In this document: positions 40,337-51,208 of the stretch, piece after piece
How the letters are laid out: each line of letters begins with the position of its first letter
Numbering within the stretch: position 1 is the first letter of the stretch
Assembly: GCF_008831285.2 (NCBI RefSeq)
Contig: NC_045144.1
Location: forward strand, 16,727,858-16,791,857
From: Nymphaea colorata
Lineage: Eukaryota; Streptophyta; Magnoliopsida; Nymphaeales; Nymphaeaceae
Direction: 5' to 3'
DNA length: 64,000 nt
Notes under the pieces: generated by a model
What the model saw: the letters and a program-made list of their open reading frames with translations, nothing else
Database searches by the model: none
Told to the model about the DNA's origin: nothing
Program-made: the position numbers and the translations under genes

Positions 40337-40372
40337 TTTCTTCAGATAAAAATAATACTACCTCATCATATG
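40281..40372 (-). repeat. 46-bp tandem duplication in copia gag-protease join
   Basis: Two perfect 46-bp copies meet at 40326/40327. They encode a doubled SYDEVVLFLSEEND segment between gag and protease. The length shifts the frame by one, offsetting the 1-base shift near the gag stop. Confidence 0.9.
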
Positions 40373-40423
40373 AAGCAACTGCAGTGTACTCTTTTGGCTT
40401 CACATTCTCTTGACTCTTTTTTT

Positions 40424-41173
40424 CTATTCTTTTTCTTCTTTAAATTTCTTGCAATCAATCTTCTTGTGCCCTGGAATACCACAGTGAAAGCATTTACATG
40501 TCATCTTGGGTCTTGAATTGGACCAAGAGTTTGACCTGTCATGCCATTTGTTACGGTTCTTCTGTCTGCCTCGGTCTCCCATCACTAACACTTGTGAACT
40601 AGTAGCACCAAGAGACTTTCTCCTTGTTTCTTCATTTAGAATACTGCTAGTTACATGCTTCATCATAAGCACACCATCTGGAGCGGAGTTGCTCAAAGAA
40701 ACAACTAAAGTCTCCCAACTATCGGGAAGAGAACTGAGTAATAAGAGTGCCTGTAACTCATCATCTAATATCATTTTCATGGCTGACAACTGATTGATTA
40801 TGCTTTGTACTTCATTCAAATGCTCTGACACTGGTTTTCCCTCTCTAAGTTTCAAATTTACCAATTGCCTAATCAAGAAAGCCTTGTTCTTAGCTGTTTT
40901 CCTCTCGTAAAGATCATGCAACTTCTGCCATAACGACTTTGCACTAGTCTCTACGGATACCAAATGAAAAACATAGTCATCTAACCATTGTCTGATGGTG
41001 CCAATGGTTTTCTTATCCAATAACTTCCATTTTTCATCTGTCATATTCGCTGGCTTTTGGTTTTCAATTGGTGCATACAAGTCTTTACAATACAGCAAAT
41101 CTTTCATTTTAGCTTTCAATATAGTCCAATTGTTCCCATTTAAAGAGACCATCTTAGTGGGGGTCGACTCCAT
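40424..41173 (-). pseudogene. copia gag
   Basis: A 249-codon frame starting at an ATG 56 bases inside the 5' LTR edge. It has a UBN2-type capsid region (WQKLHDLYERKTAKNK, LNEVQSIINQL) and a CCHC zinc knuckle CKCFHCGIPGHKKIDC near its end. It stops at a TAG (40424-40426), where a 1-base shift in an A-rich run appears to have broken the join to protease. Confidence 0.9.
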
Positions 41174-41210
41174 CCTTCAATAAGAATGCACACAATCACC
41201 TGGCGCTAAC

Positions 41211-41225
41211 CTGGCTCTGATACCA
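41211..41225 (-). other. copia primer-binding site (tRNA-iMet)
   Basis: The minus strand reads TGGTATCAGAGCCAG, three bases inside the 5' LTR. This is the usual complement of the initiator methionine tRNA 3' end in plant copia elements. Confidence 0.92.
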
Positions 41226-41228
41226 CTT

Positions 41229-41901
41229 TGTTATAGTCGTGTCCCCCTAAAGAATGTTCAACAACAATAAGAAAGGCCAAACCAATATAAAACTGCTGAA
41301 AAACGGAATTACAGGGCAGCGTGCATAAGATCAAGATTCCAACACCAATGTTGCAGCAATATATATCAAAATATATGCTAGAAATGCAGAAAAATAGGAG
41401 ACCAATTTACGTGGAAAAACCCCCAATAATGGGGTAAAAAACCACGGGCAAGAGAGACTTTCTATATATCAAGAATAGGAGCCAAATACACGAGCAACAA
41501 TATCTTTACTGTTTTAAGAAAAACAGTGAACTCAAGAGAACAATAACACTCTCTTATGCGAATGAAAGAAAGAGCCCCAAAGATTCAAGAAAGAAATCAC
41601 CCAATGAAGACTCCCTTCATTTTCTCTTTCTTCTTTGTCTTTCCTCTTTCTTCTTGGCTTGCCGATCAACCCACGCACCTTGCTGCGATTTCTCCTTCTT
41701 CTCCTCCTTGCCTTCCTCTTCTCCTCTATGAGCAGCCACAAGAACCTTCCCCTTCTCTTTTTCCCAAAAAGAGAGAGTCACGAGAGAGAAACGAGAGAGA
41801 GACGTAAGAGGGGAGGGGCACCATCGGGTGCCCTTCCTTTCTCCCGCCCGTCACTTAAGTGACGGGCCGGGTCGGGTCTTGAGGCTGGACCCGACCCAAC
41901 G
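41229..41901 (-). repeat. copia 5' LTR (right copy)
   Basis: 673 bp. Its outer end reads CCCAACG where the left LTR has CCCAACA, one substitution in the terminal dinucleotide. A 22-bp segment near 41465-41490 is absent from the left LTR. Confidence 0.93.
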
Positions 41902-42047
41902 TTTAGAAGCAGCTTCAGTGGAGTCTAAATATTATTTGATACATACGACGCTTCCTGAGTTTCTAGTTAACAAAGTATATCACTCCCCACCTATATCCCG
42001 AAATAGGTCTGGACACGAGATAGGGAGAGAGGGGGAGAGGCATTGGA

Positions 42048-42049
<2 letters not shown>

Positions 42050-42130
<81 letters not shown>
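42050..42130 (+). repeat. compound microsatellite (CT)n(AT)n
   Basis: A TC run abuts a long AT run, 150 bp beyond the copia right LTR. Confidence 0.95.
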
Positions 42131-42134
<4 letters not shown>

Positions 42135-42217
42135 CTTCAAAGTGATTAGGCAAGAATAAAGTCACACGGAAATAGAATGCCACTTGTTAATTGTCTTTTT
42201 AATTATCGACATGACAG

Positions 42218-42219
<2 letters not shown>

Positions 42220-42272
<53 letters not shown>
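42220..42272 (+). repeat. microsatellite (AT)n
   Basis: A pure AT dinucleotide run. Confidence 0.95.
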
Positions 42273-42276
<4 letters not shown>

Positions 42277-42485
42277 CGCATATATATCTTAGAGACAAAG
42301 TAATAAACACAGTAATTAAGGACATGTAAACTATTCCTAAATTGATGTAGGGATAATTTGTTAAGCACTTGAGAAGCTGCTTGTGTCCATCTTGCGAAAT
42401 AACAAAAGGATGGGTTTGGCTGGAAACCATTCCAAAATGAACTCAAGGATGGATTTGTCAATTATAATGAGGCAAAGATTAAAAT

Positions 42486-42924
42486 TAGGCCTGCACATGA
42501 GCCGAGTGGAGCCCGAGTTTGGCCAGCTCGAGCTTGATTCGGCTCAGAAAACTCGAGCTTGGCTAGAATTCTACTCGAGCTCCTTATAGCAAAGCTATTG
42601 CTAGACTCAACTACACAAAATTCAGCTCGGACTTGACTCGTTTAACCCAAACTCGTTTAGGCATTAACTTATTCAACTCATATAAGCATTAACTCGTGTA
42701 ACTTGTGAAACCAGTTTTGGTAATATTATATAGAGTACCGGTTTACGAGTAGAGTCGAGTACAGACGAGTTAAGTCCCTGAAACTTGAACTCGACTAGTA
42801 TATCATTTCGAGTATCTTTGTAAGCTCAAAGTCGGCTCGTTTATAAACGAGTTGAGCACGAGCCCAGTTTTTTCAAGCGAGTTCGAGTCAAATCTAAGTT
42901 GGCTCGGCTCGTTGTGCAGCCCTA
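42486..42924. mobile_element. hAT-type MITE, 439 bp
   Basis: The left end reads TAGGCCTGCACATGAGCCGAG. The right end, reverse-complemented, reads TAGGGCTGCACAACGAGCC and continues GAG. The flanks are ATTAAAAT (42478-42485) and ATTACAAT (42925-42932), an 8-bp duplication with one mismatch, as expected for hAT. The interior is full of CTCGAG/GAGTCGAG phrases and non-coding, so it is non-autonomous. Confidence 0.88.
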
Positions 42925-43548
42925 ATTACAATTGGGCAAAGATTGGCGCATCCGTAAGTGAGAGCCTCTGTATTGATCTACTGACTATTTCTAACATTAT
43001 TGTTCTTCTTGAATCAACCGTTCACTTCTTCAAGGTGGGATGAACATGAAGATGGCCGTGGGTCAGGTATTTCTCCATTCAATCTACGTTCTTGTTGTCT
43101 CAAGTATTTAAATATTGGTCTTAGGATCAGAACCGTAGGAAGTTCGAATGTCACAGTAGTCAGCTGTGGTGCTTAAATTTCATTTGACAGCATGTCAAAT
43201 TGAACATGATGGCAGTTGGATTTGATGCTTGCAAGCACGCTTTCCTCTTGGGAAGTATTCATCGAGGCATACAATTTTGTTGTAGTTCCAAATACAAAAA
43301 ATATTTTTATATTTTTATAGGAAAAATGGCACCATGTCATTAATTTCCACGATCTCATGTGTTATGTTCTTAAATAATTAATCAAACTCAAGCAGCAGTG
43401 ATTTTGCGCAACAAGAAAGTTAGAGGTGTAAATTATATATCTTCTATTTCAGATATGACCCAAAAGTTGTAGTTTTTAAAATTAAAATTTACATTTCCTT
43501 TCACCAAAAAAAGTTTGAAAAATTTTGAAAGAAGAAAGTGAAAAAAAG

Positions 43549-44459
43549 AATTTCTTCTAAAAATATCCTTAATTTCACTTCTATATCAACACTAGATCAG
43601 ATTCAAATCAGATTACCTTTAAATGTATTCACTTTTTCGGATGTTTACATATTTGGATTCGAATATGAGCAAAGAAAATTCATATTTGAATATGAATCTG
43701 AAGCCAAATCTGAAATCTGATTTGAATCTATTTTTTAGATTGATATCCAAATCAAAATTTTGAGCCAAATCTGTCCAATTTTCAAAATGTAAGATAGTTT
43801 GAGATAGGGTATTTATTTAAAACTGAATCCCATCTGAATCTGAATCCCATAAGATATTTATGTATTTCGGTACCCGATTGATGTTATTTCTTAAACCTGA
43901 ATCTGATTCTATTTCTTAATCAGACATATTAAATTCTTTTGTACATCTGTTTTTATCAGAATGGTTTGGTCGGATTTTCGATCAAAATAGGATACATTAA
44001 TTTCTTCTAAAAAGATCCTTAATTTCACTTCTATATCAGGGGATGACACTGGATCAGATTCAAATCGGATTACCTTTAAATGCATTCACTTTTTCAGATG
44101 TCTACATATTCGGATTCAAATGTGAACAAAGAAAAATCATATCTGAATTTGAATCTGAATCCAAATCCAAAATCTGATCCGAATCTAATTTTTACATTGA
44201 TATCCAAATCAGAATTTTGAGCCAAATCTGACCAATTTTCAAAATGTATGATAGTTTGAGATAGGGTATTTATTTAAAACTAAATCCCATCTGAATCTAA
44301 ATCCCATCAGATATTTATGTATTTTGGTACCCGATTGGATGTTATTTCTTAAACCTGAATCTGATTCTATTTCTTAATCAGACATATTAAATTCCATTAT
44401 ATATCTGTTTTTTTTCAGAATGGTTTGGTCGGATTTTCAATCAAAATAGGATACACTAA
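43549..44459 (+). repeat. 450-bp tandem duplication
   Basis: Two direct copies (43549-43998 and 43999-44459) start AATTTCTTCTAAAAA and end AAAATAGGATACA. The second has a short insertion (GGGGATG) near its start. Both are rich in GAATCTGAATC-type phrases, and similar phrases recur at about 60570-60950, so this is probably a dispersed repeat. Confidence 0.9.
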
Positions 44460-44868
44460 CATCCCTACCTAATGGAGGGCATATAATTGATGACTTTGCA
44501 GTTGTAATAGTCTAATAGGACAACATGTTCCGGTTTAGTTTATCATATGCACTAGAGGTGATGGCTAACGCCATGTTCCATTTCAATTCCACACAGACTG
44601 TGGAAGCTGCAAAGCTTAAACGATCAAGTCCCAAGGAGGAGAATTGCTAAAGGGGAGCTCTTATCTTTGCTGCTTTCAAGTCCCTTCGTGTTGCTTACTT
44701 AATTACTCAAAACTCATATTACTGTATGAAATAATTGATGACCGGAAGACTCTCGTATTTGGTAAACAGGCTTTTGAGTTTTGAATCCCATCCTTTTCCT
44801 TTACCTCATAGTGATGCATAATGAAAGCTCCATAGACAGAAGATGCTATATATATTACCAGAACCAGA

Positions 44869-44894
44869 TCCTATATATATATATATATATATAT

Positions 44895-44938
<44 letters not shown>
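44869..44938 (+). repeat. microsatellite (AT)n
   Basis: An AT run with one GAT interruption, abutting the inverted-repeat element at 44950. Confidence 0.92.
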
Positions 44939-44941
<3 letters not shown>

Positions 44942-44949
44942 TTAAGATG

Positions 44950-45287
44950 CCAGAGCACTTGGGTAAGCGATAGAAACCAGACCTCTTAAATTCTTGTTAA
45001 AAAGTGTTCTAAACAAAATGTGAACCTTATAAATCAGGTTTAAAATGAAGTTATTTTCGTAAAAGGAAAAATATCTATCTACCATCAAAATTTTGAGGAT
45101 ACAAGAGCCGTTCATTTTTTATTATTAAAAAAACATTAGTTAAGTCTGAAAACAATTAACTTATTATATATATGTACATATATGTTTTTCACCAAATCAC
45201 TCTTAAGATCATATCTATAAGATTAATTTACAAAAACTATTTTGATTTAATTAAATTTATTTTTTGCCTCTTACCCAAGTGCTCTGG
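44950..45287. mobile_element. MITE-like element, 18-bp inverted ends
   Basis: CCAGAGCACTTGGGTAAG at 44950-44967 is exactly inverted at 45270-45287. The 338-bp interior is AT-rich and non-coding. I could not settle a target duplication, so the superfamily is open. Confidence 0.72.
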
Positions 45288-46260
45288 TTTTTTATCAACT
45301 TTCCTATATTATACATAAGCGATCTTTCAGCAAAGCTAATACGCCCACGATTCTTGAAGTGAAAATTTCTTTAATTGATTAGAATGGTACCTAATTGTTT
45401 GGTAAATATCAAAGCAATGCATGCCACTTCACCCACCACTAATTAAAAGGAAGAGTAACACCTCCAATAGAGCTGGGAATGTAAATGAATCTAATATATA
45501 TGGATTAATTTGGTATGCAATTTATGAACTGAATCCAAGCCCCTCATCCGATTGAGATCCAATTTGTTTCCATAGTAATGTTGATAGCTAGTCATATCCG
45601 AAGTAACTTTTAAAAAAAATGGGGTCCTAATCCAAGTTCGGCCACAGCAAGAGCCCAATTTAAGTCAAATTTGGTACGGCCCCTTCATAAAAATTCTACT
45701 ACTGATAATCTAAGATCAAGATCCATGTGCTGCAATCTCGACCATACGCCAAAATGATGGACGGCGGCCAGAAAATTTTGAGTCAGAAGGGGCCAGAAGG
45801 ATGTCCAAAGGAAAGGTCCGAACGTTAGGTCTTGTCCGATTCTAAAGTTGGACAATGAGCCCAGTTACTTGGTCAACTGCGTGGATGTGCCCTGTTCTTT
45901 TCTACGGTGAGAAGAAGCGAAGAAGACGTCCCACAATTTTCCCAAAGACACAGTCATAGCTACAAATAACGTGATATTTTTTTAGAAATATCATGATATT
46001 AACAAAAAATAAAAAACAAAAAAAATTGCGACACTTTGAAAAAAAATGAATTTATCACGATTTATTGCAATTTTATCACAACTTTTCAGGATTTTCGTTT
46101 CGTTGTTTTATTTCCCCTTATTTTAGGTATTTAACTCGACAGCGTACATGAAATACAGTGGTTATTACTTTATATATATTTTTTTCATTTAGCAAGATAG
46201 TTAGTATGTTTTCTTATTAGCTTCTTATTTATTGTATTTAAATTAATTTTGAAAAAAAAA

Positions 46261-46439
46261 CATTTTTTCGGAAAAGTACCCTAAAAAATCTTCTTAAATA
46301 AAGACTCTAAAACAATATTTGTGGCTATGCAGATGCTATATATTTTTCTGAGAACTTTTCGGAAAAAACAATTTTGCTGAAAAGTACCCTAAAAAAAACC
46401 TCTCAAATAAAGACTCCAAAACAATATTTGTGGCAATGC
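46261..46439 (+). repeat. diverged 70-bp duplication
   Basis: Segments at about 46261-46330 and 46370-46439 share GAAAAGTACCCTAAAAAA and AAACAATATTTGTGGC-type phrases with several differences. Confidence 0.7.
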
Positions 46440-46826
46440 TATATATTAATTTGTCAGATTATTGCACCTTCTCCCATGCATTTCCATATTAATTTGATTC
46501 AGATCACTTGCATATGAATCCAAAATTTCGGTGACTTTGAAATGATTGGCACAGTTGTCTCGATGCATTCGATCCGCTAAACTTTGACACTTGCCAGAGT
46601 TGAACATCGAACTGTTAATACATTTTTTTCGTGGTTCCAGTTGTGCACTAATGTGAAACGAAGACTTGAACTTCTCAGCAAACGGAAAAATTACTAGTAA
46701 TTAAGATGTCAAATGTGAGGGCAGTTCACATTTGCCTCCCTACACACAGAGATGCACAATTCCCAAGTCAAAAAAAGTGTTCTACGGACTCTGTTTACTT
46801 GAGAGTCATAGCTTTTCAATCCAACC

Positions 46827-46833
46827 TATAAAT
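46827..46833 (+). promoter_or_regulatory. TATA box of STIG1-like gene A
   Basis: TATAAAT lies 102 bp before the start codon. It sits in a block (AGTCATAGC.TTTCA..C.AACCTATAAATTC) repeated before the other STIG1-like copies. Confidence 0.75.
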
Positions 46834-46928
46834 TCCCACCATAGGAGTTCATGAATTTGCGAAGCCAAAGACCTTAAAAAGCTTAACGTATCCCTTTCTC
46901 ATTGAGTCACTCTCTCTCCCATTGTATC

Positions 46929-47336
46929 ATGAAAATGAGCTCCTCCATGCTTACCATGATCTACTTGGTCTTGTGCATTATAGGTTTGGGCACTAGCTTT
47001 TCTCTTGTTCAAGCTAACTATGGATCCAGGAGTACTGATCAGCACCATAGAAGGAGCAGGCTTCTTTCCATGGAGAACCAGACCGGCTGCATGGCTAATC
47101 CGGCGGCATGCCGCCTCAGGGGCAGCCCGGGGCCTGACTGTTGTGGGAACACATGTGTTAACCTGCTGAGTGATGGAGAGAACTGTGGGCGGTGCAGACA
47201 CAGGTGCAGGTATCCTCAGTCCTGCTGTGGAGGTGAGTGCGTCGATCTCAGTCACAACTGGAAGCATTGTGGGAGATGCTACAACAGGTGCAACAAACGG
47301 GATTCCTGCTCATATGGCATGTGCAACTATGCCTAG
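46929..47336 (+). CDS. STIG1-like secreted cysteine-rich protein (copy A)
   Basis: 135 residues, single exon. The hydrophobic segment MLTMIYLVLCIIGLGTSFS near residues 7-25 is a signal peptide. The mature part has 16 cysteines in the STIG1 (PF04885) spacing: GCMANPAAC, PDCCGNTC, NCGRCRHRC, SCCGGEC, HCGRCYNRC, SC...C. STIG1 family members are secreted to the stigma or cell wall, where tomato STIG1 promotes pollen tube growth through a receptor kinase and Arabidopsis GRI influences cell death. The role here is not shown. ATG 46929 was chosen because upstream in-frame sequence begins only with TTG; ATG 46935 is possible. Compared with copy B it has about ten extra residues (LVQANYGSRST) after the signal peptide. 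Confidence 0.92.
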   Translation: MKMSSSMLTMIYLVLCIIGLGTSFSLVQANYGSRSTDQHHRRSRLLSMENQTGCMANPAACRLRGSPGPDCCGNTCVNLLSDGENCGRCRHRCRYPQSCCGGECVDLSHNWKHCGRCYNRCNKRDSCSYGMCNYA

Positions 47337-50300
47337 CTAGACTAGACCTTCACGTTTGGTTCAACTCCTTGTGTTATTTTCTCTCTCTAAAATTGTTTTT
47401 TTTCCCTCTTTATTATGTTATTTATTATGTTACAGTTCTTGGGTTTTCTGCATGCATGTTGCCTGAAGACAATGTACGTATTCCCAAAAATGCCCTGTTG
47501 CCAGTGGTAATGCCACTCAATGTTTCAAATATTTGCCCTGCTATATATATATATATATGTATATCTGCTTTTGGAATATGAAAAACTATGAAACTATTGA
47601 AATGCTTTACAATCTATAAAACTATTTAATCACGAGTTATCAAGAGCACAATTGAAATGCTTTCCAAGGGATCGTTGAGAATGAGTTTGATCGAGCGGTT
47701 CAATAATGTTCATGACCGACGCTCATCACAAAAAAAACATACAAAAATAAACTGAAAAAGGAGACGGTAAATGGAAAAGTTTAATTACTGTCTTACGAGG
47801 GATCACAACTACGGCTGGATCAAGTTATTGAGTACCACTTCTTATTCGAATTGTACTCTAGCTGACAAGGGCAGAGTCGATTTTTTTGGCTAAGGAGTAC
47901 CATAAATAAATTTTAAATTTTTTAAGAGCATCAATATTTTAACGAAAGAAATTAGCTTGAGATATCAATATAAAAAACAAATATTTTTGTAGGACAAAGC
48001 CCTCCGAGAATGGAGTCTGGCAGGGGCCAGGGCCTCCTCCTCTAGATTCTGAAAAATGAAAGTTTATTAATTAAAAATTTCAAAATTTGACTTTGGCCCC
48101 TAGAAGAAGTTTAGAAAATATATTTGGATCGTAGTTCAAAGGGTTTAGGATCAGCATCTTGTCCCTTAGGTCCCGAAATCATACAATTCCATAATTTAGA
48201 TGAGTCGATCCAAAGGAAGTCCACCATTTCAAGCCAGATCATGGCATATATGTATCTGAGGCGGTAGAGATTAAGGGAAGCAATGTTGGGCCAGACTTAT
48301 CACTTTTAAAATTTATATGTAATTTTTTTTTCTTTTTTTTGGGAGGGGTGGGGCCCGGCAAATATGCACCAAAAGAGAAATGAAGGTATTTTGAAATTTT
48401 GTATAAAGTAATGAACATTTTAGACTTTTTTTTTCATAATTCTTTTTTATCTGTTTAAAAATGTTTTTTTAAATATTTTAATGAAAGCATTTTTGCTTGC
48501 GCATGAAAAAAATCGTGATCGCCATCAAGAGTGTACACATAATCAGGTTCCTCCTTTCATGCTTTCCTAAAAGAGCCATGACAAATAACCTTTTCTAGAC
48601 ATTATGTAGATTGCATGCTGATTCCATATAACAATAACAAGACAAATTCTTTTCATGAGCTTAATTATTTTCACAATTATTCAGAATCAATCATTATTAA
48701 GAATTCAAATTCAAGTGATTTGAATTCTCACAGCTTTCTTAAGAAAAGTAAGGTCCAATTGAATATAGCACAATAATAAAAAGTGACAAAACAGCCAAAC
48801 TTGGTAAGGCACGTAGCCTCTAGCTAAAACTATAAAGAAAGGGCCCAATAAGTCAACACCATTTATACATATAATGTTTGGCCTTTTCCTGCATCACACA
48901 AGGGACCGAAAATAAGAAAATCCAAAATAGAGAAATGTCAGTAAATATGCACATATAGAAATAAAATTGTATTGTATATTTTTGGGTAAGTAGGTTTGAT
49001 TCACCAATCTAAAAAGGGGCCGAACCCCTTACACAACCCTTCATCCCGCAAGGTACAAAGTCTGCTTTGATGTCTCGATAGGTCACTCGCTGTGTTTCAA
49101 CTTGTGTGTCGGTAGTTCCTCGTTTGCAACAAAGATAGTTGGTCCTTCGAGATTGGAAACAAAGACTGGTGCCTGCCGTTACTCGATCTTTTTGTACCAA
49201 GCCCCTTATACTAAGATTGTATTATACATGCTTTACCAAAGAAACAACAACCGATATTTTTCCTTTTTTTTTGTAGTAAAAGTGTTTATGAAGAAACTGA
49301 AAATAAGGTTTTCATGCGGTATCGCAAGCAGGGTCTCTCTTCCTTATGTAGATTTATAGAACACTCACAAAGCAAAAATAATTTTTTGAAACGCATTATA
49401 ATGTAAAAAATAAGTCAATCGAATAAAACACCAAAAAAGCACCGTTTTTTTTAATAAAATGCCAAATCAAAGAAAGCATGTTTTTTTTTTTCATTTTTTG
49501 GTTTAAGCATTTTTTCATGTTTTTAATGCAAAACTACTTGTTTGCATTTTCTGCTTTGTATGTTGTTTTATGAGCTTTTCATTTATTTTAATTTTCTGCT
49601 TTTAAACTTTTTTATTTAAAAAAAAATTACCATATTTTTTCCTTCTTTTCAAACTTGCCATATTATGTTTGAGAATAACTTGGCTATTTAAAACGTGAAA
49701 ACAATATTTGTGACTATGAGTTATATATACTTATATAAGAGGGGTATGGACCATGTATGATGGACTAGAAATGACCAAATGTCCTACAACTAAATGGAAA
49801 ATTCCATTTATATGGGCAAAGTTGCTATGGGTTAACCAAGATTAATGTAAAATGACCAAAAATCCCATTGGAGTTTAAACTGGGAACAGAGATTTCTATG
49901 TTACCGCACAGGGACAGAAAGGGGGGTGGGTAGGGGCCCTGGCCTCCCATAAAAAAAAATATACATAAATTTTAGAAAACTTTACTTAGCTTAACAAATT
50001 TTGAAAAATTATATTTTTGGACCTTGTCAAATTTTGAAACCATAATATGGCTCTCCTTATAAAAAATTTTCTGACTTCGTTCCTGTACAATATAACGTAA
50101 AAATTGTGACAGGTTATAAGAGTCGCAAGAAGACGGGGATGCGTGTATCTCACCCGCGAGGCACATACAAATTGCTCTCCTCATCAGGAAAGATAGGTGA
50201 ACAGATGAAATAATATTCAGTTTTAATTATATATGTTTAATTACTTTAAACATATATATAGCCACTAGTATATCAACACAAAATTGGTAAGTTTTCAAAG

Positions 50301-50760
50301 TACTAGATCATATGTTTGCTATTTGAATAAGAAGATGCGCTTTTTCATAAAATTTCTTTTAGGATGTTGGCCACGTGAAAGAAAAAGTTGGGTATTTGAT
50401 TGCTTTTTATTTGAAATCAACCATCACCATGTAGATTTGATATGGCATGCTTTTTTTGATGTAGCAAAAGTTTCAAAGTAAAATCAATAGTTTATCAAAT
50501 TAAGGATCCTAGGTCAGACTTAAGATTCACATGGAAAAAAATTATGATTTTACTTCTTTGCATTGAAAAAAAGAATGATTTAAGATCGAAAAGTGGAGAG
50601 TTTGATCTTAAATCGGTTCTTCATTTCTTCCTCAATTTTCAAACCGAAGACGTGGGAAACATCCACGTTAATTTGGCATGTTGATTCTCTTGGTCTCTGT
50701 CTCTGTCTCTCACATATTAATTTGAATCTGTGGAAGCATATGAATCCAAAACTCAATTGA
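47337..50760. other. spacer between STIG1 copies A and B
   Basis: No gene. Its parts recur later in the window: 47650-47860 matches 60127-60345, 48000-48190 matches 61165-61330, 48610-48940 matches 56685-57000, and 48990-50480 matches 61695-62960. It is therefore part of the duplicated block. Confidence 0.75.
50387..50617. mobile_element. possible inserted element upstream of STIG1 copy B
   Basis: About 230 bp present upstream of copies B and C (62870-63100) but missing at the corresponding point of relic D (near 57780), where flanking sequence is continuous. This suggests an insertion into the B/C ancestor. Terminal repeats are not clear. Confidence 0.45.
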
Positions 50761-51111
50761 CTTTGATATGATTGGCACAGTTGTAAAGCTTAACCCATGT
50801 GCCCATATATATATATATGTATTTGCAAATATATATGCAGAATGTCTCTTCAAAAAATCCAAAGTTCGTCATCCATTCCATCCGCCTAAACATTGACACT
50901 TGCCAATAAACATCCAATTATTATTATATATGTTAGTAACTCAATTTGTCCTCTAACGTGAAATGGAGACCAAATTCTCAGAAAATAAGAAGTCAAACGT
51001 GATTTTAGTTCCCATTTGCCAAAACGTCTCTACACACAAAATACAATATTGAAGTCAAAGAAAGGGTTCTACACTGTGTTTACTTGAAAGTCATAGCCTT
51101 TCATTCGAACC

Positions 51112-51118
51112 TATAAAT
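51112..51118 (+). promoter_or_regulatory. TATA box of STIG1-like gene B
   Basis: TATAAAT lies 93 bp before the start codon, in the conserved STIG1 upstream block. Confidence 0.78.
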
Positions 51119-51136
51119 TCTTCAGCTGGACGCTCG

Positions 51137-51208
51137 ATGAATCGCAAAGCCAAAGATCTCAAAACCTTCATACATCCCCTCTCCATTCCCTTTGTATTGA
51201 AAAGATGA
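51137..51208 (+). other. upstream ORF overlapping the gene B start
   Basis: An ATG opens a 23-codon frame (begins MNRKAKDLKTF) whose TGA overlaps the main ATG as ATGA. It is preserved in copy C with one residue changed. Its ATG lies only 25 bp from the TATA box, so transcription may begin after it. Confidence 0.45.

Larger units (their letters stand above)
36466..41901 (-). mobile_element. full-length Ty1/copia retrotransposon
   Basis: A 5436-bp element in minus orientation with two near-identical LTRs. Five-base target duplications TTTAG lie at 36461-36465 and 41902-41906. A primer-binding site complementary to initiator tRNA-Met and a polypurine tract are present. Domain order on the minus strand is gag, protease, integrase, reverse transcriptase, RNase H, the copia order. 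All recognisable domains lie in the same nominal frame, broken by about seven nonsense codons, so it is inactive by itself but not old. Confidence 0.95.
41907..46400. other. intergenic, rich in small repeats
   Basis: No gene. It contains (AT)n tracts, an hAT-type MITE, a second inverted-repeat element and a 450-bp tandem duplication, each listed separately. Confidence 0.6.

Noticed and set aside
46899-47267. Minus-strand 122-codon frame over STIG1 copy A
   Set aside because: It is the antisense of the conserved cysteine domain, and the same shadow appears over copies B and C.
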